64,000 nt of DNA, from positions 1 through 64,000 of the forward strand of contig NZ_VWOX01000022.1 of the NCBI RefSeq assembly GCF_008629675.1, read 5' to 3'. A program made the translations under genes and the position numbers. Under the pieces are notes generated by a model that worked only from the letters and a program-made list of their open reading frames with translations, was not told the DNA's origin and searched no databases. Each line of letters starts with the position of its first letter. Position 1 is the first letter of the stretch. This DNA comes from Roseiconus nitratireducens (GTDB taxonomy: Bacteria; Planctomycetota; Planctomycetia; Pirellulales; Pirellulaceae). Of the stretch, positions 7,778-16,125 are shown one piece after another.

Positions 7778-10417
7778 ATGATACGACTCCGAACACTCGC
7801 CATTTGTTTGCTGGTTTCCTCAGCCGCCATCGCCTGGTTCGTTTCCGACACGCTGGCCCAGAAGCCGAATCGCCCCAAACGCAGACGCTCTGCCGAGGTC
7901 GGGCCCAGCATTGGAGAGAACAAAGCGACTCCGGTTGATCGCATCACCACGCTGAAGGATTTTCAGGTCGAACTGTTGTACTCCGTGCCCGGTCGGGAAC
8001 AGGGGTCATGGGTCAACCTTTGCGTGGATGACAAAAACCGTCTGATCGTCAGCGATCAATTTGGGGGACTGTATCGCATCACGCCGCCGGGACCGGGTGA
8101 AACGCTGGATCCGGAAGACGTTCAACCGGTGCCCGCCGACATCCGGGGCGTCAACGGGATGGTCTGGGCATTCGACGCGTTGTACGTCGGTGTGAATGAC
8201 TACGAACAAAAGATCCCCAGTGGCCTGTACCGGATCACCGACAGCAACGGCGATGACCAGCTTGATCAGGTGGAACTGCTGCACGAAGTGCAATCCAAAA
8301 GCGATCACGGAGTGCACGCCGTGGTTCCGACGCCCGACGGCGAAGCACTCTACCTGGTGACCGGGAACAACACCTTGCCGCCGGAAATCGAAGACACCTC
8401 GCCGGTGCGACAAGTTTGGGGCGAAGACCACTTGCTGCCCAGCATGCCCGACGGCCGTGGTCACAACCGAGGCGTGCTGGCCCCGGGAGGCATCATCTAC
8501 CGCGTCTCACCGGACGGGAAAAAATTCGAAGCGGTGGCATCCGGGTTTCGAAACGTGTTTGACGCCGCCGTCAATTTGGACGGCGAGTTGTTCACGTATG
8601 ACGCCGACATGGAATACGATTTCAACACGTCCTGGTATCGGCCCGCCCGGATCAACCACGTCGTCAGTGGTGCCGAGTTTGGATGGCGCAACGGCGCCGG
8701 TAAGCGGCCTGAGTTTTACGAGGACAACCTGCCGGCCACGCTGAACATTGGACCCGGGTCGCCCACCGGCGTCACCTTCGGTTACGGGGCCAAGTTTCCG
8801 ACCAAGTACCAACGAGCCCTGTACGCGTTGGACTGGAGTTGGGGCAAGCTTTACGCGGTGCATCTGACACCGAGCGGTTCGACCTACACGGCGACCAAGG
8901 AAGAGTTCTTGACGGGGGCGCCGCTGCCGATCACCGATGCGATCATCAATCCGGCCGACGGCGCAATGTACTTCACGATCGGCGGACGACGCGTCCAGTC
9001 GGGTCTGTATCGCGTGACCTACGTGGGTGACGAATCGACGGAGCCCGTGACGGAAGCCGATGCCCCCGGGGACGTTCGCGACGAACAGGCGTTCCAGACC
9101 CGGCACCGGTTGGAGGCTTTTCACGGCCACCAGGATCCTCAAGCGATCCCGACCGCATGGCCGTACCTGGACAATGACGATCGCTTCATTCGCTGGGCCG
9201 CACGCACGGCGGTTGAGCACCAGCCGGTCGAACAGTGGGCCGACAAGGCGCTCGGGGAACAGGATCCTGGGCGGCAAGTTGAGGCGTTGCTGGGGCTCGC
9301 GCGGGTGACAGGTGTCTGCCCGCTCCACCGCGACGATTCCGCACCGGTCGACACCGCCATGCGGGATCGGATTCTGGATGCCCTGTTGGCGATCCAGTGG
9401 AAGTCGTTGGATCATTCCGAGCAGTTGACGCTCTTGCGGACGCTGCAAATCACGCTGTCGCGATTCGGGCGTCCGGACCAGGAGCGAATTGACCAGTGCA
9501 TTGCCAAGCTTGACCCGCTGTTCCCGGCATCCACCCAGGATTTGAATTGGCTGTTGTGCGAGACCCTGGTGTACTTGCAGGCTCCGAATACCGCGGCCAA
9601 GGCGTTGGAGTTGATCGCTCAGGCGCCCACCCAAGAAGAGCAGATTCAGTACGCCCGCTCGCTGCGGATGTTGAAGGCCGGATGGACGATTCCGCTGCGG
9701 ACCGCTTACTTCGAGTGGATGCTCAAGGCGGCCAATTACAGCGGCGGTGCCAGTTTTGAAAAGTTCCTGGAATTCATCCGCAACGACGCACTGGCGACGT
9801 TGACCGAAGAAGAAAAAACGCAGTTGGCTGAGCTGCTGGAGCGCAAGCCGGAACGAAAATCGGTGTTGGAGAATCTGGCATCGGTGTTCGAAGGGCGGGA
9901 ATCGACCGAGTGGAAATTGGAAGAACTTTCCGACGCGGCACGCACTAGTCTTCAGGCGAGAGATTTCACTCAAGGCCGAAAAATGTTTGCTGCCGCAGGA
10001 TGTTTCGCCTGTCACCGGTTCGGCAACGAGGGCGGCATGACGGGTCCCGACCTGACTTCGTCGGGACGCCGTTACTCGCCCCATGACTTTTTGGACCAGA
10101 TCATCCACCCCAGCAAAGTCATCAACGAACAGTTTTCGTCGGTGATGGTGCTGACGTCCGAGGGCCGGGCCTACACCGGTGTCGTGGTGAACCTGAACGG
10201 CGACACCGTCACGTTGAATACCGACCTGAGCGATCCGAACAAACGCGTCGCCATCGATCGGAAAGAGGTGGAAGTGTTCGAACCTTCCAAGACCTCTCCG
10301 ATGCCGGCCGGCCTGCTTTCGCGGATGAAACGGGAAGAGATCCTGGACCTGGTGGCATACGTGCTCAGTGGCGGAGATCCGGAGCATCCCTTTTTTGATT
10401 CGTCGGCGACGCAGTGA
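7778..10417 (+). CDS. Secreted dehydrogenase-like beta-propeller protein with C-terminal cytochrome c haem domain
   Basis: An 879-residue exported protein of the planctomycete/Verrucomicrobia membrane-bound-dehydrogenase plus haem-binding type. ATG at 7778 opens a signal peptide (RLRTLAICLLVSSAAIAWF). Residues of about 50-430 form a propeller (VDDKNRLIVSDQFGGLYRIT; NLDGELFTYDADMEYDFN), then a helical HEAT-like stretch (about 450-700). The C-terminal haem domain has the single CXXCH site GCFACHRF near residue 748, followed by GGMTGPDLTSSGRRYSPHDF, and ends with MPAGLLSRMKREEILDLVAY, a hallmark of this family. The propeller may oxidise a sugar or alcohol and pass electrons to the haem; the substrate is unknown. 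A similar haem module ends the giant protein at 18160-22161. Confidence 0.88.
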   Translation: MIRLRTLAICLLVSSAAIAWFVSDTLAQKPNRPKRRRSAEVGPSIGENKATPVDRITTLKDFQVELLYSVPGREQGSWVNLCVDDKNRLIVSDQFGGLYRITPPGPGETLDPEDVQPVPADIRGVNGMVWAFDALYVGVNDYEQKIPSGLYRITDSNGDDQLDQVELLHEVQSKSDHGVHAVVPTPDGEALYLVTGNNTLPPEIEDTSPVRQVWGEDHLLPSMPDGRGHNRGVLAPGGIIYRVSPDGKKFEAVASGFRNVFDAAVNLDGELFTYDADMEYDFNTSWYRPARINHVVSGAEFGWRNGAGKRPEFYEDNLPATLNIGPGSPTGVTFGYGAKFPTKYQRALYALDWSWGKLYAVHLTPSGSTYTATKEEFLTGAPLPITDAIINPADGAMYFTIGGRRVQSGLYRVTYVGDESTEPVTEADAPGDVRDEQAFQTRHRLEAFHGHQDPQAIPTAWPYLDNDDRFIRWAARTAVEHQPVEQWADKALGEQDPGRQVEALLGLARVTGVCPLHRDDSAPVDTAMRDRILDALLAIQWKSLDHSEQLTLLRTLQITLSRFGRPDQERIDQCIAKLDPLFPASTQDLNWLLCETLVYLQAPNTAAKALELIAQAPTQEEQIQYARSLRMLKAGWTIPLRTAYFEWMLKAANYSGGASFEKFLEFIRNDALATLTEEEKTQLAELLERKPERKSVLENLASVFEGRESTEWKLEELSDAARTSLQARDFTQGRKMFAAAGCFACHRFGNEGGMTGPDLTSSGRRYSPHDFLDQIIHPSKVINEQFSSVMVLTSEGRAYTGVVVNLNGDTVTLNTDLSDPNKRVAIDRKEVEVFEPSKTSPMPAGLLSRMKREEILDLVAYVLSGGDPEHPFFDSSATQ

Positions 10418-10493
10418 ACGCGGCGCAGCGAGTGAGATCCGAGGGACCTTCAGGTACGGTTCGCAGTGAAGCCGTGAAAACTTCTCGGGATTG

Positions 10494-10835
10494 ATGATGC
10501 AGACCATCGGTTGGGACGATTTCCAACGCGTTGAATTGCGTGCCGGCACCATCGTCGCGGTGGATGAATTTCCACAGGCGAGAAAGCCGGCATACATCCT
10601 GACCGTGAACTTTGGTGACGAGATCGGTTTGAAGCGAACCAGCGCCCAAATCACTTCGCTTTACAACAAAACGGATCTGGTGGGGCGTCAGGTGGTTGGC
10701 GTCGTCAACTTTCCCCCCAAACAGATCGGGCCGATGATGTCGGAGTGTCTGATCACCGGCTTTTACCGACCCGACGGGGCGGTGGTGTTGGCGGTCCCCG
10801 ATCAGGCCGTCGCCGATGGAGCAAAACTGGCGTAG
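10494..10835 (+). CDS. csaA: CsaA-like tRNA-binding chaperone
   Basis: A 113-residue single-OB-fold protein of the CsaA family. CsaA in Bacillus binds tRNA and SecA/preprotein and is proposed to be an export chaperone. The sequence shows the family order: IGWDDFQRVELRAGTIVAVDEFPQARKPAYIL near the start, the IGLKRTSAQIT block, then VGRQVVGVVNFPPKQIGP and a FLITG-like CLITGFY with the closing VVLAVPDQ. Two adjacent ATGs (10494, 10497) are possible. It lies between a haem protein and a cytochrome gene without obvious functional link; it may simply be co-transcribed. Its stop at 10835 lies 170 bases before the next start. Confidence 0.9.
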   Translation: MMQTIGWDDFQRVELRAGTIVAVDEFPQARKPAYILTVNFGDEIGLKRTSAQITSLYNKTDLVGRQVVGVVNFPPKQIGPMMSECLITGFYRPDGAVVLAVPDQAVADGAKLA

Positions 10836-11004
10836 CGGGGCCGGCGGTGACCAGCTGACGTCGTCGGCACCGCGTTCTTTGGCACCGCTTTTGTCGGCTG
10901 AAGTTGGGTGGGTTCAACGCGATCCGGCGACGCGTTCCTGCGTTGCCGGTTCCTGCCGCCGACAGGAATGTCTTGATTCGGCGGCGGCTTTTGGCGAAGG
11001 TGAA

Positions 11005-13626
11005 ATGATGACAGGTCCAAATCCAGTCGCCCGCGGTGTCCCCGTGTTCCTGAAATCTCATTCGGCTGCCCGCCTTCCCCAGCCATTGCTGTGCCGTGTC
11101 ATGACGTGCGCCGTCGGGTGGGCCGTCGGGATCGTCGCGTTGGTCTGGGCGGTTGGCACGCAGGCCGACGAACCTCCCGCCACCGCGCCAGTTGCCGAAA
11201 GGCCGGTGGCGGAGTTTTTGACGACACACTGTTTGGAATGTCACCGCGGAGAAGAAGCGGAAAGCGACTTCCGGATCGATCATTTGAACGACGATTTTGC
11301 GGACCGCCGTGCGGCGGCGGCTTGGATCGAAATTCGCGACCGGGTGAACCGGGGAGAAATGCCGCCGGACGACAAACCGCAGCCGACGGCGGATCAGATT
11401 CGAATGCTCAGCGGATGGATTACTGATCGTCTGCGTCAAGCCGAACAAGCGGGGCTCAGTCGTGGTGGGCGAGCGGTTCTGCGGCGGTTGAATCGTCAGG
11501 AATACACCAACACCATTCGCGATCTGTTGAAGATGGAGTTCCTGCCCGGCGAAAGCCCGCGGGACATGCTTCCGCCCGACGGGACCGTGGAAGGCTTTCG
11601 CACCGTCAGCGTCGGGCTGATGATCGATCCTTCGCTGATGCAAACCTATTACGAGGTGGCGCGGCTGGTGGCCGAAAAGGCCATCGTCGACGGCCCGCCC
11701 GAATTCCCCACCAAGACCTTGCGGATGGAATTTGAGGAGATTCAAACGAACCGGGCGATCGACTACTTGTGCGACAAGCCCGGTTTTGAATGCAAAGAAG
11801 ACCACATCGAGATCATCGACGGTCAAACGCGTTCATTTGGACGTTTGCACTATGGGGACCATCGCACCGCGACGCCGACACTTGGCAAGTACCGGGTGTC
11901 CGTGCGAGCCGCCGCACGCCCCGGTCCGGATGGCAAGCCGGTGCGAATGTCCGTCCGCCAGCAACACCCGCAGGCAAGCCGTCAACTGGTGATGGACGTC
12001 CAGGTCGATGCTTCGCCGCAGCAACCGGAGGTGTACACGGTGATCGTCCCCCGCGACGGACTGGGCAAAGAATGGAACTTGCAGCCCGTCGACGAAATCG
12101 CGATGACCAACGGAAATCCGACCTACCAGGTGTATGCCAATCGCAAGATTCGAGATTACGGGAACGAAGGTGACTTCACCAATGCGATCCGGTACCGCGG
12201 TCGGATGCAGTTGGAGGGGGGGCACGAGCAAACGATCATTCGTCCAGACCGCATCGACACGGAAAAGCTGCCAATGCTGTGGCTGGATTGGATTGAAATC
12301 GAAGGTCCGCTGTACGAACAATGGCCGCCAAAGAGCCATCAACTGTTGTTGGGCGAGACAACACCGACATCTTTGACCAACGGCCAGCTGACCGAGATCT
12401 TCACGGCTCTGATGAATCGTGCCTACCGTCGTCCGGTCGCCGACGACGATGTGAAGCCGATCGTCAATTTGGTGCGACAAGAGTTGGACCACGGCATCGC
12501 CTTGGAAAATGCGGTCAGGGCGGGGCTGACCGCCGTGCTCACTTCGCCCCGATTCCTGTACCTGGCCGAACCGTCCGACGGCGTCCAGCCGCGGTCCTTG
12601 GACGATTGGGAGATTGCCAGCCGGCTTTCGTATCTGCTGTGGAGTAGCATGCCCGACGAGCAGTTGTTCGAACTCGCCGCGGCCGGCAAGCTGCAAGACC
12701 CGCAGGTACGGCTGCAGCAGGTCGACCGGATGATTGCCGATCCGAAGATCGAAGGTTTCGTCAACGGATTTGCTGCGCAGTGGTTGCGGACCGAAACGTT
12801 CCGGAATTTTCAGCCGGACGACCGACAGTACCCGGATTACGACGACAAGCTTGGCGAGGCGATGGTGTCCGAGTCGTTGGAGTTTTTCCGCGAAGTTCTA
12901 AAGCACGACTTGGCACTGTCGAATTTTATTGACTCCGGTTTTGCCATGCTAAACGAACGGCTCGCGAAGCATTACGGAATCGAAGGGGTGCAGGGCGATC
13001 AGTTTCGCCGGGTGCCCTTGCCGGACGATTCACATCGGGGCGGTCTGTTGGCGCACGCGGGCGTCTTGATGGCTGGCAGCGACGGCAATCGCACCAAACC
13101 CGTCTCGCGAGCCGTTTATGTTCGCGAGGTTTTATTCAACGATCCGCCCGATCCTCCGCCGCCGAACGTGGGCGAAATTGAACCGAACATCAAAGGAAAG
13201 AATCTGACCGTTCGTGAACGATTGATTCAGCATCAGGAAATTGAAAGCTGCGCCGCCTGTCACCGCACGCTCGATCCCTATGGATTGGCGTTGGAGAACT
13301 TTGACGTGATTGGGGCCTGGCGCGAGCAGCAGACCGGCGAGGGTTTCCGGGCGAGGAAGGCGCCGCCGATTGATGCGTCGGGGAAGTTGCCCGACGGCAG
13401 CACTTTTGACGGCTTTGAACAATTCCGCGAGCGTTTGCTTGCACAGCAGCAGCGGTTTCATCGTGGACTGACCGAAAAAATGATGGTCTATGCGCTCGGT
13501 CGCCCGTTGGAGCCTGGTGACCGCATTCGAGTCGACGCGATCAGCGACGCTTTGGATGACGATTCCGCAACGCTGCGCACGATGATCAAACAGATAGTTT
13601 CCAGCCCCCAGTTCTTGACAAAGTAA
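11005..13626 (+). CDS. Planctomycete c-type cytochrome with DUF1587/1592/1588/1585-type domains
   Basis: An 873-residue exported protein. ATG at 11005 (or 11008) follows GAAGGTGAA and opens a long N-region with a hydrophobic core at about residues 35-52 before a cleavage site near ThrGlnAlaAsp. The PSCyt1-like haem motif is HCLECHRG (about residue 75). Next comes a DUF1587-like block (RRLNRQEYTNTIRDLLKMEF), a central carbohydrate-binding-like stretch, DUF1595/1592 (MNRAYRRPVADDDV; SRLSYLLWSSMPDEQLFELA), DUF1588 (GGLLAHAGVLMAGSDGNRTK) with a second haem-like site SCAACHRTLDPYG, and DUF1585 at the end. These proteins always travel with a DUF1552 partner, here 90 bases downstream. The reaction is unknown; an electron-transfer role is inferred from the haem sites. 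Confidence 0.92.
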   Translation: MMTGPNPVARGVPVFLKSHSAARLPQPLLCRVMTCAVGWAVGIVALVWAVGTQADEPPATAPVAERPVAEFLTTHCLECHRGEEAESDFRIDHLNDDFADRRAAAAWIEIRDRVNRGEMPPDDKPQPTADQIRMLSGWITDRLRQAEQAGLSRGGRAVLRRLNRQEYTNTIRDLLKMEFLPGESPRDMLPPDGTVEGFRTVSVGLMIDPSLMQTYYEVARLVAEKAIVDGPPEFPTKTLRMEFEEIQTNRAIDYLCDKPGFECKEDHIEIIDGQTRSFGRLHYGDHRTATPTLGKYRVSVRAAARPGPDGKPVRMSVRQQHPQASRQLVMDVQVDASPQQPEVYTVIVPRDGLGKEWNLQPVDEIAMTNGNPTYQVYANRKIRDYGNEGDFTNAIRYRGRMQLEGGHEQTIIRPDRIDTEKLPMLWLDWIEIEGPLYEQWPPKSHQLLLGETTPTSLTNGQLTEIFTALMNRAYRRPVADDDVKPIVNLVRQELDHGIALENAVRAGLTAVLTSPRFLYLAEPSDGVQPRSLDDWEIASRLSYLLWSSMPDEQLFELAAAGKLQDPQVRLQQVDRMIADPKIEGFVNGFAAQWLRTETFRNFQPDDRQYPDYDDKLGEAMVSESLEFFREVLKHDLALSNFIDSGFAMLNERLAKHYGIEGVQGDQFRRVPLPDDSHRGGLLAHAGVLMAGSDGNRTKPVSRAVYVREVLFNDPPDPPPPNVGEIEPNIKGKNLTVRERLIQHQEIESCAACHRTLDPYGLALENFDVIGAWREQQTGEGFRARKAPPIDASGKLPDGSTFDGFEQFRERLLAQQQRFHRGLTEKMMVYALGRPLEPGDRIRVDAISDALDDDSATLRTMIKQIVSSPQFLTK

Positions 13627-13716
13627 ACAACGACCGCGGATCCACGCCGCCGAGGCCACGAGGCCAACGTCCGATCGTGTTCCGCCGTCACTTTGCCATG
13701 TTTCCAGAGTTGTCCC

Positions 13717-15012
13717 ATGAGCCGACCCCTGAAACTTTCCCGACGAACCATTCTTCGCGGCGCGGGCGTTGCGATGGGACTTCCAATGTTGGAATGCATG
13801 GCGGACGATCAAGCCGCTGAAACCCCGCCCTCGCGGTTCGGGATGTTTTACTTCGGGACCGGAATGAACATGCGTCAGTTCGAGCCCGAAGATGAGGGGC
13901 CCGATTTCAAACTGTCGCGGATCCTGCAACCGCTGGAACGGCACCGCGGGCAGTTCACGGTGCTTTCGAACGTGTTCCTGAATCATGGCGGCGGCCACGA
14001 CGGTGCGTACCCGTTCGCCACGTCGATCGCGCGCGGTGAGAAACAACAGATTTCCCCCGACCAGATCGTTGCGCAACAACACGGAAAAGCGACACGTTAT
14101 CCATCCCTGCAATTGTCCGTCGAACGCGGGACTGCTTTCGGCAGTCAAGCATTGGCGACCACTTCCTGGAACGAGCAGGGGATTCCGTTGGCCGCCGAGA
14201 ATGACCCCAAGGTATTGTTCGACCGACTGTTTCGTCCCGACAGCGAGCAACAAAAGGTCAACCGGGCTCACGAGTTTCGCCAGCGCGGAAGCGTGCTGGA
14301 TCTGGTCATGGAACAAGCCGGCGGAATGCAAAAGCGGATGAGCCAGGTCGACCGTCAACAGTTGGACCAGTATTTCAACAGCGTTCGCGAAATGGAACGA
14401 CAGCTTGACCGAGACGTGGCCTGGTCGGACCGCCCCAAGCCCGATCCGGACTTGAAAGATCCCAAGCGTTTCGAAAAGAGCATCACCGACAAGCAACCCG
14501 ACTTTCGCTACGACACCTACGCCAAGTTGATGTACGACCTGATCGCGTTAGCCTTTCAGACCGATTCTTCCCGCGTCGTTTCGTACGTGGTGCGTCGCGA
14601 GTTATCCGGCGGGGTGTATCCGGAGTTTGGAGTTTCAAAAGGCTACCATTCGCTTTCGCACCACGGCAACGACCCCCGCAACCTGGAAGAGTTGGCGAAG
14701 GTGGACACCATCTACATGAAGCACTGGGCGTATTTCCTGGACCGCCTGCGCAGCATCCGGGAGGGTGACGGCACGTTGTTGGATCACACGGTCCTGGGGT
14801 TCAGCAGTGGGATGGGCATCGGACACAGCAAGAACCGACTCCCGACGGTTCTTTCCGGCGGGGAAAGATTGGGCGTCCGTCACCGCGGGCACGTGCGACT
14901 GTCAACGCCAACGCCCTTGTCCTCGCTGTGGCAAACGATGGTTCACTGTTGTGGGGTCCCCACCGGTGACGCGTTTCAGGACAGCCCGGGGGTGATCGAT
15001 GATTTGGTCTGA
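13717..15012 (+). CDS. DUF1552 family protein, exported
   Basis: A 431-residue DUF1552 protein, the usual partner of the DUF1592-type cytochrome just upstream. ATG at 13717 opens LKLSRRTILRGAGVAMGLP, a twin-arginine signal (S-R-R-T-I-L-R), so it is probably exported folded. The domain shows FGMFYFGTGMNM, LNHGGGHDGAYPFATS, SLQLSVE and a C-terminal LSHHGNDPRNLEELAKVD plus SGMGIGHSKNRLPTVLSGG. The fold resembles DUF1501/sulfatase-like alkaline-phosphatase superfamily proteins. The activity is unknown. Its last 14 bases overlap the next gene, pointing to translational coupling. Confidence 0.92.
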   Translation: MSRPLKLSRRTILRGAGVAMGLPMLECMADDQAAETPPSRFGMFYFGTGMNMRQFEPEDEGPDFKLSRILQPLERHRGQFTVLSNVFLNHGGGHDGAYPFATSIARGEKQQISPDQIVAQQHGKATRYPSLQLSVERGTAFGSQALATTSWNEQGIPLAAENDPKVLFDRLFRPDSEQQKVNRAHEFRQRGSVLDLVMEQAGGMQKRMSQVDRQQLDQYFNSVREMERQLDRDVAWSDRPKPDPDLKDPKRFEKSITDKQPDFRYDTYAKLMYDLIALAFQTDSSRVVSYVVRRELSGGVYPEFGVSKGYHSLSHHGNDPRNLEELAKVDTIYMKHWAYFLDRLRSIREGDGTLLDHTVLGFSSGMGIGHSKNRLPTVLSGGERLGVRHRGHVRLSTPTPLSSLWQTMVHCCGVPTGDAFQDSPGVIDDLV

Positions 15013-16078
15013 CGGGGCGCCGCACCGCAGTCGCCGACGCTTTGTGTGGGCGGCGCGTGTCGTCTGCCTTCTGATGTTTCTGACCGCGTTCGCCAGGAGA
15101 TCTTCCGCCCAGGAGGCGGTATTTGTTCCTGTTCCCGCTGGCGAGTACCGCCGCGGGGAAAGCGACATGAACGCGATCAATCACGATCATCCCTACAGTG
15201 TCAAACTGAAGGGGAATGCGACGTGGAGCGAGCGTCCCAAGCACTGGGTCAAGCTAACCAGCGGTTTTGAAATCGCGGATCGGGAAGTCACCGTTGAACA
15301 GTTCGCGGAGTTTGTCCGCGAGACCGGCTACGAGACCGATGCGGAGCAACATGGCAATGCCGCCGGGTTTGATTCCCAAGCAGAACGGCCACCGGGCTGG
15401 ATTCAAATCGATCCCAAGTACACTTGGCGCAGTCCCGGATTCACGCAGGGACCGGATCATCCGGTCGTGTGCGTTAGCTGGAACGACGCCAACGCCTACT
15501 GCCGTTGGCGCAGCAAACGGGAAGGGCGTCGATACCGCTTACCGACGGAAGCGGAGTGGGAATACGCGGCCCGGGCGGGCACCGACAGTTGGTATTCCTG
15601 GGGGAATTCTCCCGACGACGCGTACGAATTCGCCAACGTTGCCGACGCGTCGCTGGAGCGACTGCATCCTCAGACGACGATGTATCAGCGGAGCCTGGGG
15701 CTGGACTCGCCGGCGTGCGACGACGGCCATCCGATGACGGCGCCCGTTGCCAGTTTCCGCCCCAATCCCTGGGGCTTGCATGACATGCACGGGAACGTTT
15801 GGGAGTGGTGCCAGGATATCTTTCAGGAAGACCACTACGCCAAATTGCTGAAGCCCTACTCGCGGCAAGAAGCCGAAACGGTGCGGATCGAAGACCCCGC
15901 CGGTCCACCGACGACCGAGCAGCAACAGCACGGTGATTGGCGGGTGCTCCGCGGGGGCAGTTGGTATGTCGGGCCCATCAGTTGCCGTTCGGCGATGCGC
16001 GGCTTTGCCGAGGCCGGCGACGGACTTTGCTATGCCGGGTTCCGATTGGTGCGAGACGTTCCGGACGTGCCACGTTAG
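14999..16078 (+). CDS. Secreted formylglycine-generating-enzyme-fold protein lacking one catalytic Cys
   Basis: A 359-residue SUMF1/FGE-fold protein with a signal peptide (hydrophobic VVCLLMFLTAF, cut near SerSerAlaGln). Family landmarks are VPAGEYRRGE, HWVKLTSGFEIADREVTVEQF, HPVVCVSWNDANAYCRW, RLPTEAEWEYAARAGT, PWGLHDMHGNVWEWCQD and RVLRGGSWYVGPISC. True FGE has two copper-binding cysteines in GGSY-x-C-x4-C; here the first is Val and only the second Cys (in ISCRSAMR) remains. It is therefore unlikely to convert sulfatase Cys to formylglycine by the known mechanism. It starts inside the DUF1552 gene (14-base overlap), so it probably works with the cytochrome/DUF1552 pair. Confidence 0.88.
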   Translation: MIWSDGAPHRSRRRFVWAARVVCLLMFLTAFARRSSAQEAVFVPVPAGEYRRGESDMNAINHDHPYSVKLKGNATWSERPKHWVKLTSGFEIADREVTVEQFAEFVRETGYETDAEQHGNAAGFDSQAERPPGWIQIDPKYTWRSPGFTQGPDHPVVCVSWNDANAYCRWRSKREGRRYRLPTEAEWEYAARAGTDSWYSWGNSPDDAYEFANVADASLERLHPQTTMYQRSLGLDSPACDDGHPMTAPVASFRPNPWGLHDMHGNVWEWCQDIFQEDHYAKLLKPYSRQEAETVRIEDPAGPPTTEQQQHGDWRVLRGGSWYVGPISCRSAMRGFAEAGDGLCYAGFRLVRDVPDVPR

Positions 16079-16125
16079 CACGGTGGATCGACGGGCGGGA
16101 AGATTGCCCCAGGGAGCGGCGCGGT

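Noticed and set aside
8507..10654. A 715-residue antisense open frame
   Set aside because: It lies entirely opposite a well-supported haem protein and CsaA; its translation is Arg/Gln/Val-rich and lacks motifs.
14999..16078. True sulfatase-activating FGE for the sulfatase at 59174-60679
   Set aside because: One of the two essential cysteines is missing and the genes are far apart.
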